From contig CM043792.1 of assembly GCA_023974075.1 (NCBI GenBank), positions 15,529,373 through 15,593,372 on the forward strand: 64,000 nt of DNA. The letters are read 5' to 3'. The stretch comes from Chaenocephalus aceratus (lineage: Eukaryota > Chordata > Actinopteri > Perciformes > Channichthyidae). The notes under the pieces are model-generated. The model had not been told where the DNA came from, made no database searches, and was given only the letters and a program-made list of their open reading frames with translations. The translations under genes and the position numbers were made by a program. This document shows, in pieces, positions 14,401 to 26,400 of the stretch. How positions within the stretch are numbered: the first letter of the stretch is position 1; each line of letters begins with the position of its first letter.

Positions 14401-17400
14401 GGGAAAAGGAGGATGTGCTGGATATGCCCATCGTTCCCGAGGGAATTTTCGGCTCCCCTCTCGCCTCCATGCAAAGGAGGTGTGAGACGAAGAAGAAGGA
14501 GGACGAGGCACTCCACCTCTGCCTCCCTCGAAGGGTCCAGCCGCTGCCTTCGCAGCAGCAGCAGTCCTTCGCAGCAGCAGTCCTTCGCCCAAGCTGCCTC
14601 GAACTCTGCTCGGTTTAAAGCACCGGAGAAGCAGAGGTCGCAGCCCGCCCAAGTCTCCAGCCCAGGCTGGAGACAAGGGCAAGCTGGCCTAGAAAATCTC
14701 CGGTTCCGGCTGCAGCTCAGGCGCAGCCAACCCAGAATTTCGGCCAGCAGTCGAGGAAGAAGAAGCGAGCGGCGTGAGAGCCCCTCCTTCTCCCCTCTGT
14801 GACAGAGCTGGAAGTTCATTCCCCAGCTCTGAATGTGTTCCCGCCGCCTCGAGAGATGCCTCAACACCATCCTCAAGTCCGCACGAACACATGTCACACA
14901 TTGGTTGATTCTTTTATTATAAAACATTTGCCGCTGATGCATCCAGGCTTCAGGCCGAGGGCGCAACTCCAAAAAATGAAAAGAAAACCAATAAAACCAA
15001 TAAACAGCCCGTCAATTGTTCCCCTTCTGAGAGCAGCTACGGCATCTCTCAAAAGGCGGATTACTGGCGGGTCTGTGAAGTAGTGCTGTAGCGACGCGTC
15101 GACGACGATGTCGTCGACTTCAAAATATCGTCGACGACATATTTCCGCGTTGACGCGTTGCTACACACACGTGGATGTGTAAACAAAGCAACAAGCAGTT
15201 CGTAATCGCACTTCAAACACAATGGAGACTGAAACGGCTACCACCTCCTCCTCACAGGATTGCGCACGAAGCCCTCAAACGAAAACATCTCGCCCTAGGT
15301 CTTCAAAAGCATGGGAATATTTTAAAGTTAGTCCAAAACGCAAAGATATTGTCATTTGCAGTCTTTGCCAAATGGAGTTGGCATATCACACAAGCACAAC
15401 GGCTATGTTGGAACATTTAAAGCGGCAGCTAGCTGTGGTGGCTACCATTAGCAGCTAGCATTTGCTCTCCGATTTTTACATAAAATTGGAATTATGGATT
15501 ATAAATGCAATCATTTTTTTATACATAGACGTTAAAAACCTATGGATTAACCGATTCAGCCGCGTTTTTTCTCATTTTAATGCCATTGAACACGTCTTTT
15601 GATCAGATTGACAGCTACGGTGGTGAGACGATCTCCCTAGAAGCTCTGTAAAGGTATGTGTTGTGATGACTGTATTTGCTTCCCCTGTCGCGAGTCCGGA
15701 TCACTCAGTGATGATACTATATACCTACATAATCTGTGGAGTCTCAGCTTTAATCGGATATCTTGTATGTGCAGCTACGATAAGTAATAAGGGTACTTTT
15801 ATCTTGAGTTCTGTGCCAATGTCCGTTAGCATTTTTCGCTCATGGGTCATTTAGATGCTTCTTATGAGACTTGTGTTTTGTTTTGGTAAACATGGTTTAT
15901 ATCGTCAGTTAGCTGAGATTATTTCCGTTAATCTGGTATAACACATTAATAGTTTGTTAAATATTAAGATCCCCTGAGACACAGTATCGTGAAAAAAAAA
16001 TTGTTTACATTACATTTTTTTTACATTACGTTTTTTATTAATTGAACGACAGAAAAATAATCGCCCGATTAATCGTTTTCGAAATAATCGTTTCCCCCCC
16101 AGCACTACTGTGAAGGCACCACCGCCACGCGCATGCGCAGTGCCGGCTGGGGCTTTAAGGGCACCACCGTCACGCGCATGCGCAGTGCCGGCTGGAACTG
16201 TAAAGGCACCACCGTCACGCGCATGGGCAGTGCCGGCTGGAGCCGTAGGGGCACCACCGTCACGCGCATGCGCAGTGCCGGCTGGAGCCGTAGGGGCACC
16301 ACCGCCACACGCATGCGCTGTGTCGGTGGGGATTGTCGAAATGGGGCACCACAGTGCTCAGACACTGGAGGGCCCCATAACACAACAAATAGAGACTCAG
16401 AGGGGAAGAGACATGACATCTCAGCTGGCTCTAAGGAGCATACAGCGGGAGATACTCACGATATCTGCTTGGGTTTCTCAAGACAGTTACACGGAGCTAC
16501 AGACTCCAAGTCACCGTCACCCCCCCTCGCTTCTCGGGCTATCTGTATTCACAAGCCCGGAGAGAGTCAACCCATATTCTGGAGAGAGAGGTTCTCTCTC
16601 TCCTAGAAAGGAGGGTTTTATCTATAATACCCGCCGAGCAGAGTCAGATTACGCAGACAAATGTCCTCGTAAAGCACCTGCTCAACATGGGTCTCATAAT
16701 AAAACTAAACCCCGCGCGCCACGGCGTGCGGAGAGTATTGCTTATTATGAAATGCGTAGTGGCACTACACCCGACTTTTCTAGTACGGGGCGCGCCTACG
16801 GGTGCTGTCCTTTCACGGAAGGTGGTCACCACGGACGCATGTCTGACAGGCTGATAGGGTATTTACGAAGGTCGCCCGGTGAGGGGTCTCTGGAGCAGAG
16901 ACCTCCAGCGGGCGCACGTAAACTACCCGGAGCTTTTAGCAGTGTTCCCCACCCTAAAACGCTTTCTACCTTCTCTCAGAGGACACCATGTCCTCGTGAG
17001 GACATACAACACGACCACAGTATCGTGTATGAACCGCCAAGGGAGGTTGCGTTGTCTCCAGTCACGGAGCGTCCACACTACAGCTTCAAAAAAAGCTTGG
17101 AGCTGGGCGTGTCTGTAGCTTGGGGATGTTATTCAAGCAATGCGACCAACAACCAATCACATGAATCTCCCGCCCCCGACATACAAAGCAAAAACCCCCG
17201 GGGATTTTATGGGAGCAATATATATATAAACTCCCCAAACAGGCGAAAACCTACCAGTTTCACCTCTGCCACCTCCCTCCATGCCTGGTTCCTCCGGTTT
17301 GTATCCCGGTAGGTGAAGAGGGTCTGGTCATACAAAACCGGGTGATTTGCTACGGCGATAATTAGTTTCTCCTCCAACTTTTTTTGAAATATAGAAATGA

Positions 17401-20400
17401 ACGGCGGGATATCTCTCCCAGTTTAGACGCGGTTTGATTGGCTACGGCTTGAGCTGTCAGATTTTCCGAAACGGGATTTGATTGGCTGGCGCTGGCTACT
17501 CCGGCGTCTCCGCCGTCAGAAGTTGAACATTGTTCAACTTCTGACGGCGGAGACGGACCGCTCTGCTACCCACAATTCAGTTCGGCGAAAAAGCGAGGCA
17601 ACGTGACGTCACCCCATTCAAAGTGAATGGGCAGATTGGAGTTGTCGACGCTGTCGACGCTGTAGTGTGGACGGGCCGTCACACACACTGGCACACAAAC
17701 TGATCCCTTGGAGCGGCAGACGTCTCCTCTCTCTGAGAGCGACACAGGTACCGGGAGTGATGCACCCCGGGACAGAACTACTGTCCAGAGGTGCACCACT
17801 CTATGCAGACTGGACTCCACATCCAAGGATCGTGAGTCCGCTGTGGGTGCGTTACGGCAGAGCCGCGTTAAATCTGTTCGCATAAAGAGAAAATGCTCAA
17901 TGACAGCTGTTCTCCTTAATGCACGATTTAAACGCACCGTTAGGCGTGGACGCACTCGTACACGATTGACCTCCGGGTCTTCTGTACGCGTTCCCACCCC
18001 TGGCTCTGATACCCCCAACTCTGGCCAGAGTGAAGGAGCAACGCCACACACTTATCCTGATGGCTCCGCCCTAGCCCGCAACGTACGGGCTGGCGGAGAT
18101 ATATCAGCTGTTGTGCGGGCAGGGACAGATTGTCTCAGGCGGGGGGGGGGCAATCCTTCACCCACGCCCAGAGCGCGGGGCACTATGGGCCTGACCCGTG
18201 AGTGGTACAATCTGAATACAGTGGGACTCCCTCAGAAGGTGATAAACACTATTCAGAGTGCGAGAGCTTCCTCCACCAGGTCTCTTTATGACTGTAAGTG
18301 GAGGGTGTTTGAGGAGTGGTGCCTTCAAGAAGGACACATCTCCTTTCAATGTCCTGTCGGGGTGATTTTATCATTTCTACAGGACTTGATCGATAAACAC
18401 AGAGCTTTCTCCACGATCAAGGTGTACCTGGCTGCTATTGCTGCATGCCATGTGGGCTTTGAGGGTAAGACGGCTAGCCAACATCCTTTGGTCTGCCGTT
18501 TTATGAAGGGAGCTCGCAGGCTCCTCCCTGTCTCCAGGTCACTTATGGGTAGGGTTGGGTATCGTTTGAATTTCCACGATTCTGATTCCGATTCCGATTC
18601 TACTTTTCGATTCCGGTTCTTAACGGTTCTCAATTCCGATTCTTTGAGGGGCAGGGTAAAAAAAATTATTAAGTTCTTGTTGAGAAAAACAAGCATATCT
18701 GCGTTCTCAGGCATACCAGGAAGAAATGTTTGAACATCCATCCATCCATCTTCTCCCGCTTATCCGTGGTCAGGTCGCGGGGGTAGCAGTTCCAGCAGAG
18801 AGCCCCAAACTTTCTTTTCCCTGGCGACATCAACCAGCTCTGACTGGGGGATCCCAAGGCGCTCCCAGGCCAGCGAAGAGATATAATCCCTCCACCTGGT
18901 CCTAGGTCCAGTTTCATCATGTGACCACTTCAGCAAGAGAACAACATGCAGTATTTTAGGAAAGACAATAAGTCTGTTTGAACATTTGAAAGCAAAATGC
19001 TTCAATCTGGTGTACTTTAAGCAGAATTACTAGAGACTAGATCTAGGGGGTACAACTCTAAACACCCATATGAAAAAGATCGGTTTACATTTTAATAATC
19101 AAATAAGTATGTGAACATAACCAATAACCCATAGCCAATAACAAATACATGTAACTTATTTTATTTTTGTTGTTCATTCATATCTTATTTTACTATTTTA
19201 TTTATGCATATTTTTTTATCTCTCCAGTTTAAAACGATATGTCTGGTTTACTGTCCTATAGTATATATTGGAATGATTTCAAACCTGTTTTATCCCAATA
19301 ATTATAAAGGAGTGCCTTGGACATATGTGTTTACATAAATTGTGATCAAAACGTTTGAGACCCACTGAGATAACTTAGACTAAAGTGAACTATCTAAACA
19401 CTCGGAGTCCTTTACCTCACTGAGCTGTAGTTATCAGCCTCAGTCTGACTGGAGAGGACTCTCCTCCACATCATTGTAGAAACATCTTCTTCTTCCGTTA
19501 GAGCAGCTAGCACCAGATGCTAATAACAACAGCGCCGGTTCCAGTGCACCCTCCCTTTCTCCCTCTCTCACTTGCACTTTGGCTGTGAGCTGCGGGCGCC
19601 AGATAAGCCAACATCCCCCATTTTCATCACTTGCAGCGCCCATCGTACAGGCCAAATGAAACGTGTAACCGGGGTGAAAAGGTGTTACATTTACTTAATT
19701 ATGAATGTTGTTACATCAAGGCCGAACATTAGGATGAGCACCAACGGTCAAAACATTTGTTTTCCCTCCCAGAGCTGTCAGCGCAGCGCCTCCACAGATC
19801 TGGTGCCCTAGGCGAACATCTATAATGCCAGTGCAACGGGCCGGCCCTGATCTCAGGTTACACTGTAGGAAGTGTAGGTACAACGCTACATTTCCCGCCC
19901 CGCCGCAGTCATACAGTAGGCTACGGAGAGCGGCGAGAAACATTTCCTCAGGCATCGAAAAGCGGAACCGAAATTCACATTTCTAAATGATGCCGTTGGA
20001 ATCGAAATGTTGGAACCGGTTCCGGTTCGGAACCGGTTCTCGGTACCCAACCCTACTTATGGGACTTGGCAGTGGTTTTAAATGGGCTCAGAATGACCCC
20101 ATTTGAACCCCTGGAAGGAGCTGACATGAAACATCTGTCACTCAAGACAGTGCTGTTACTGGCCCTGGCATCCGCCAAGCGGGTCAGTGATATTCATGCG
20201 CTGTCTGTACATCCTTCATGCACTCAGTTCGCCCCAGGGCAAACGAGAGTGTTGTTGAAGCCCAACCCTGCCTTTACACCAAAGGTGGTTGGTTCGTGTA
20301 CCCCAATTGACATTGAGGCATTTCCTCCGCCGCTGGTTTCCTCCGGGGAGCAGCAGCAGGATCTGTTGTGTCCAGTCCGTGCTTTAAGCACATATATGGA

Positions 20401-23400
20401 CAGATCAAAGGAGCTTCGTCTTAATGACCAAAGCTTTGTGTCCTGGGCTAACCCTCATAAGGGCAAGCCTGTTACTAAGCAACGGCTCTCCCACTGGATT
20501 GTGGAGGCAATTGCTTTGGCCTATACGAGTCAGAGTTTGCAAGCACCTTCGGGTCTGCAGGCTCACTCGACTCGGGCCTGGCTACATCCTGGGCTTTGTT
20601 CAAGGGTGTTTCCATCCAAGACATCTGTGCAGATTGTACTTTTGTCCGCTTTTACAGGCTAGAAGTCTCCGCTCCAAGCGTGGCCCGAGCAGTGCTGGGC
20701 ACCTTGTTGAGTCGGGACTCTACCTGTTAAGTTCTGGTTGGTCGGTGATTTTCGAGATAAGCTCGTCTGGCAATACGGGAGCTACAATTTCCCATAGTGA
20801 GACATCGAACGGAGTGTTATGAATGAGAACTATAGGTTACTTATGTAACCCCAGCACTCAGAGTAACATGAAATTAGATGTCTCACCAGACGGCCCTCCT
20901 TGCTATGGTGAAGCGAGAAGAGGTGCTTATTTTGAATGACGCATGCGTTGTGACCGAAAGAACGAGATCGCGGATACAAGCGGCCGAGATGGCTTTCCTC
21001 CGCCGGGTGGCTGGTGTCTCCCTTAGAGATAAGGTGAGAAGTTCGGTCATCAGGGAGGGACTCGGAGTTGAGCCGCTCCTCCTTCGCGTCGAAAGAAGCC
21101 AGTTGAGGTGGTTCGGGCACCTAGTTAGGATGCCACCTGGGCGCCTCCCTAGGGAGGTGTTCCAGGCACGTCCAGCTGGGAAGAGACCAAGGGGTAGACC
21201 TAGGACCAGGTGGAGGGATTATATCTCTTCGCTGGCCTGGGAGCGCCTTGGGATCCCCCAGTCAGAGCTGGTTGATGTCGCCAGGGAAAAGAAAGTTTGG
21301 GGCTCTCTGCTGGAACTGCTACCCCCGCGACCTGACCACGGATAAGCGGGAGAAGATGGATGGATGGATGGATGGCATGCGTTGTGGTGCAAGCTACTTA
21401 TAGGGGGTGAATTCCCTGATGCTGACGTCAAGATCACCAGCCAATCAGGATTGGCGTAATGAGATTGATGCTTCTGTTTGCTCCGCGATGAGGCGCATCC
21501 CATAGTGAGACATCTCACTTCATGTTACTCTTAGCCCTGGGGTTACGTAAGTAACCTATAGTTTTTGTGCAGCATGAAAAGAACGACACACAGCTCTCAC
21601 TGAATTGAGAGGGAGCAAAATAGTGCTGAGAGTTTTCATATAAGGGGCTTTCAAATCAAAGGCACTCAACTTCTTTTACAAACCGTTCAAATGTTTTCAT
21701 TGGTGGTGTGAATATAGACATTTTAACGTGTTATAAAGAAAGAGGACTGCATTGGTTTCCTTTCAGCAGAATATGAATGTTTACCAAACGCCATTGCTGC
21801 AACTTTAGTCAGTAGAGCCAAAATTGCTCCGATGGCATTTTGACTGCAGAGTGAGCCCATTACCTTCTCATGTTGCACTCGTCTGGGTCCACACTTTTCA
21901 TTTATCCATTGAAGGTGCAGAGCAGTTCCCCTCCCTCTCTTCTACTTTCCTACTTCATCCTCCCCTTCACTTTCCCTGCCCAAAAGAAGATCAGTATCTG
22001 AGCAGAATTTCAAAATGCGCCTGGATGCTAGATGGAATATCCGAGATAGCATCAGGATGCTGGGTGTGGAGGGAGACATGAGACACGCTCATGTGCACGT
22101 GGATGCACATGCTCACTGTTTTGCCTTGAGCACTAAGAGTCTCCTTCAGAAAGGAAAAAGTGGACAAAAGACTGGGGGCCTGATAACACTCATCAAATCT
22201 CATTTTAATATTCTACCGTTGCAAAGGGGGAGCTCTGAAAGAGGGAAGCAGCAGTGGAGACGAAACAAGATGAGTGGAAAACGAAAGATAAGATGAAATG
22301 AATGAAGGAGACACAGAGAGAGAGGGGGGAACAATGGGGAGGAAGGGGGTCAGAGGAGAAAGAAAGCAGATAAGTCATTGCCAGTTTTTATGCTGTAAAT
22401 AATTGTACAGTTCTCAGGCAGTTTTGTGAGGAGAAACCCTCTTTAATAAGCCCAATTGTGTGATTGGCCTAATGTGAAATTGAAATGCAGCAGTGCGAGC
22501 CAGTGATGGCAAGCACCACAATGCCAACCTTTAATGGAATAGCGCTCCAAATTAACTATGAAATGAGTTATGTCTGCCATGAAACATACGGCTGGTCTCA
22601 GCTGTCTCATTTCATTTCAAACCTTTATTTAACGAGATTGGTCCCATTGAGATCATAGATCTCTTTTTCAAGGGAGACCTGCAGCATATAGGTTCCACAT
22701 GAAACAATAAAGGACATCATACATTATATTTACAGGATATATTTACATAGTTATAGACATTTACAAGTGCCCATAGTATCAACAAGCATTTCATTTAGCC
22801 TAGCTTTAAAAACATGCAGAGGAATGAGATTGCTCAGTTTCAATTTTAGCTGTAGATTGTTCCAAGCAAGTGGAGCTGCGCACATAAAAGCTGTCTTACC
22901 TAAGACAGTCCTTGCTCTTGGCACATCTAACAATACTACATCATGCGATCTCAGACAATAGCTGCTTGCAACTCTCTGTGTTATCAGAGAGCAGATATAA
23001 TACGGGAGTTTACCCAACAAAGCTTTATAAATAAACGTGTACCAATGACTGAGCCTCTTTACAGTAAATGATGGCAAACCTGCCTTGGCATACAGGGTAC
23101 AGTGATGAGTAAGTGCTTTACAATTTGTGAACAATCTCAGTGCGCTGTGATAGGCGGCATCTAACTTGTTCAGGCAGTAGGCAGGTGCATTCATATACAA
23201 CAAATCACCATAGTCCAGCACAGGTAAAAAGGTCACAGTGACTAGCCTTTTCCTGGCCTCAAGTGAGAAACAGGACTTGTTTCTGAAAAAGAAACCTAGT
23301 CTAACCCTCAGCTTTTTAAGCAGGTTATTGACATGAAGTTTAAAAGTAAGACAATCATCAAGCCAGATACCTAGGTATTTATAACAGGCAACCACTTCAA

Positions 23401-26400
23401 GTACTTGTCCTTGCATAGTAACAATATCCAAAACAGGCTCTGGTGTCTTTTTAGCTTTTGAAAAGAGCATTACCTTGGTTTTATCAACATTTAAAAGAAG
23501 CTTAAGTTCAGAGAGCTGAGTCTGAATAATGTTAAAAACAGCCTGTAATTTAACACCAGCCTCCTTAATGGAGGGACCTGCACAGTACATCACGGTATCG
23601 TCCGCATAAAATGTAAAGTAGCTTCATTCACATTTTCACCTAAACTGTTGATATATGGAGAATAAAAGTGGACCTAAAACAGAACCTTGAGGAACACCAT
23701 TAGCAATGTTTAACCACTCAGAAGACAGTCCATCAAAGTGAACACATTGGGACCTTTCAGAGAGGTAGTTCACAAACCAACCCACTGCATGGCTGGATAT
23801 GCCAATACTGAGTAGCCTCTGCTTTACAGTAAGATGCGATGATCGACGGTGTCAAACGCTTTGGAAAGGTCAATAAATAGAGCTGCACAACTCTGCTTAT
23901 TATCTAAAATACTCGTAATGTCATTCACCACTTTCATTGTCGCAGTGATGGTGCTATGTTGCTTTCTGAAGCCTGACTGATGTTTAGACAGGATATCATG
24001 TTTACATAAAAACTCCTTTACTTGTTCACTCACTAGGCGTTCGAGCACCTTCGCCAGAACTGACAATTTAGAGATTGGCCAATAGTTATTTAAAATAGTT
24101 GCCTCCCCTCCTTTTAGCAAAGGCAAGACATAAGCTGACTTCCATACTTTTGGAATTGTATTTGTGCTGAGGGAGAGGTTAAAAAGAGAAGTAAGAGGAA
24201 GAGCAATACAATCTGCAGCTATCTTTAAAAAGAAAGGTTCCAAGTTGTCCGGGCCAGCCGGTTTCTAAGGATCTAGCATAGATAAGGCTTCATGAACAAC
24301 ATTGACAGTAAAAGGAGTAAAACTGAAAGGGTTTTACAGACCACATTGTTCAGAGTCACGGATTGGGGTGTTCACAGAAGCAGAGTTAGAAACAGAATCA
24401 AACATAGAACCGCAGGACACAAAATGCTCATTAAAGCAATTTAGCATAGTAGCCCTGTCCGATATCGAGCCAGATGCTGTGGTAAGGCACGGAGGTAGCT
24501 CATTACGGATCTCACCGGTGGATATCGATTTTATGGCTTTCCAACATTTCCTAGGATTATTTAGCTTTTCTGTGGTAACTGACAAATAGTACTTCGACTT
24601 TGCACTTTTGATATTTGAAGTGAAGCTATTCCTTAGCTGCCTAAAATGCAGCCACTCTATCTCTGAGCCTGATTGCCTAGCCTTTGCCCAGGCCTTGTTT
24701 CTCTCATGAAGGAGACTGGACAGTTCAGCAGAAAACCAAGGATTGTCTCGTCCCTTCACTCTAAATGTACGCAGGGGTGCATGTCGATCAATGATCTCCA
24801 TAAAACCAAGATAAAAATAAGACCATGCAGTTTCTACATCAGCACACAGATCGATTTTTCCCCAATCAAACCCAAACAGATCATGAACAAAACCCTGCTC
24901 CACAAAATGTTTTATGTCTCTCTTAATAATAATACGAGGTTTAACCTTTTGAACCTTAGTGTCCCTAATTGTGGCTACAACACAGTGATCACTCAGATCA
25001 TTCGCAAATACTCCCACAGATAAGTATTTATAGGGAGCATTAGTTAAAATGAGGTCAATTAGGGAGGATTTATTAGGGGACTTAATGTTAGGGCGAGTAG
25101 GACTGTCCACAATCTGAGTAACATTCAAAGAAATACAAAGGTTTTTAAAATCCTCTGACACTGCAGTTAACCAGTCCCAGTTAAAATCTCCAAGTAGCAC
25201 TATTTCCTTGTAGTCTAGTTGTGATAAAAGATTTTCTAGCGAAGACAATGAGTCCTTGCCAGCTGAGGGGGGTCTGTAACAGGCCCACCACCATGACCTG
25301 TTGCCCCTTTGCCACTTCTATATTTAAGGCTAAAAATTCGAATTGCTTACTGATAGATTTGGAAACTAATGCGGTTACACTGAACTTATTCTTAACATAA
25401 ATGGCAACGCCGCCACCTTTATTAGGTCGGTCGGAACGATACACATTATAACCATTTAAGGCAATGTCAGAGGCCAAAATAGATTTGTTTAGCCAGTTTC
25501 TGATAAAACAATGACGTCAGCGTCAGTCGAGCTCGCCCAGATGCGGACAAAATCTAGTTTACCTAACAGACTGCGCACATTCAAGTGGATGAAACCCAAC
25601 CCAGACCTAGCTTTAAAATCAGCAGGAGTAGCGATCTGACTACTACTACTTGGTGGACATTTCCTAACAGTAATAACAACAACAAAAACAGGCATCTTTT
25701 CCTCTTAAACGACACACATACATTGTCATCTACTTTAGAAACACCGGAAAAGTCTGCGAGAGTGTGATTAGAGCTTAATGCATAGAGGTCACTACAGTGG
25801 ACAGCTATTCAAAAGGTGTTTTCTTGTATATGCATTGTTTTTTTTTTGCATAGTTGCACCATCAGTCACTACATAGGACCCTATTGCATCATCCCATTCC
25901 ACTCAGTGCCAAGTCAGTGTAAGTGCATAATACATGTCTCTAAACCAAGATGGACGACAGAAAGCCACATGGACCAAGTCACCCATCTATATCCTGCCAA
26001 TCCTTTTATGGAAAGCGTCCCCTGCAGGTATAAAAAAGTTGGTGACATCAAGTAACAACTAAGGAATCATATAATTCATAAATTATCAAAGTATTGATGT
26101 TATGTTTGCAGGAAATCATGATTAACCACCTATCCACTACAGTGGACGTCATGCATCACTGGCTATATTTCAACTACAATTCATACTGGTACTGCTGCTG
26201 TTGTTCCCAGGGCCGTCCCTCCCTACAGGCAGATCATGCAGACTGTGTGGGGCCTCACCTTGTGGAGGGGGCCACACCTTGCGGAGGGGGGCCTCATCTG
26301 AGGCGCTTATGTGGCGCAATTAGGGTGGCGCGGCACGGTTTCGCCGCTGCGAGGCTCCACTAGCACTCATCAAATAACTGTGCGTGGGGCCTCAAATTGG

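Larger units (their letters stand above)
16342..17920 (+). pseudogene. DIRS reverse transcriptase/RNase H ORF, deleted and broken
   Basis: RNase H-like sequence is readable from about 16828: a V-T-T-D-A catalytic segment followed by a TAG where Trp is expected, then 16879-17060. The frame resumes at 17678 after a MITE insertion and ends near 17885 with the conserved LLSRGAPLY block. I could not find a YxDD polymerase box or the long RT core. Only about 0.5 kb of diverged sequence precedes RNase H, so the RT centre appears deleted. No methyltransferase domain was seen. Confidence 0.7.
18185..20790 (+). pseudogene. DIRS tyrosine recombinase, interrupted by a hAT element
   Basis: The DNA-joining enzyme that integrates DIRS circles. 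The N-terminal SAM-like/core-binding part is 18185-18541 (start ATG 18185). The catalytic part resumes in the next frame at about 20064. The first catalytic Arg lies in S-A-K-R-V-S-D near 20180, and the H-S-T-R box at about 20563-20574. The following [10 protein letters not shown] block and the Arg-Phe-Tyr segment with the presumed nucleophile Tyr (about 20650) are in another frame because of a one-base loss near 20575. A hAT insertion with an 8-bp duplication splits the gene at 18550-20055. It is nonfunctional. Confidence 0.85.
12556..21563 (+). mobile_element. DIRS-type tyrosine-recombinase retrotransposon, degenerate, with nested insertions
   Basis: This YR retrotransposon is read left to right as gag, RT/RNase H and tyrosine recombinase. 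It has no target duplication. It has inverted terminal repeats (12556-12752 and 20887-21560) and an internal complementary region (20790-20886) holding the complement of both outer ends, which is the DIRS hallmark used in circle replication. The left end begins GTTCTCATT and the right end finishes CCTATA-GTT. The junction in the complementary region, read in reverse, is CCTATA-GTT-CTCATT, which fixes both borders at a GTT triplet. All frames are broken. Four later insertions lie inside: 15081-16107, 17066-17677, 18550-20055 and 20953-21374. The insertions total about 3.6 kb, so the original element was about 5.4 kb. Confidence 0.93.
22609..25775 (-). mobile_element. L2-clade LINE retrotransposon, minus strand, nearly full-length coding part
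   Basis: An endonuclease region (25695 down to about 24350) followed by reverse transcriptase (24243 down to 22751). The 3' end on the minus strand has the L2-like CTCAATGGGAC and GTTAAATAAAGGTT segments followed by an AAATGAAATGA tail at 22609-22640. Frames are broken at several points, including near 25490, near 25265 and just before the YADD box at about 23610. I saw no target duplication. Confidence 0.9.

Noticed and set aside
14205..14972. Long minus-strand frame opposite DIRS gag
   Set aside because: A shadow of GC-rich coding sequence on the other strand; no recognisable motifs.
16116..16341. CRISPR array
   Set aside because: The units are directly adjacent with no unique spacers, and the DNA is eukaryotic; it is a minisatellite.
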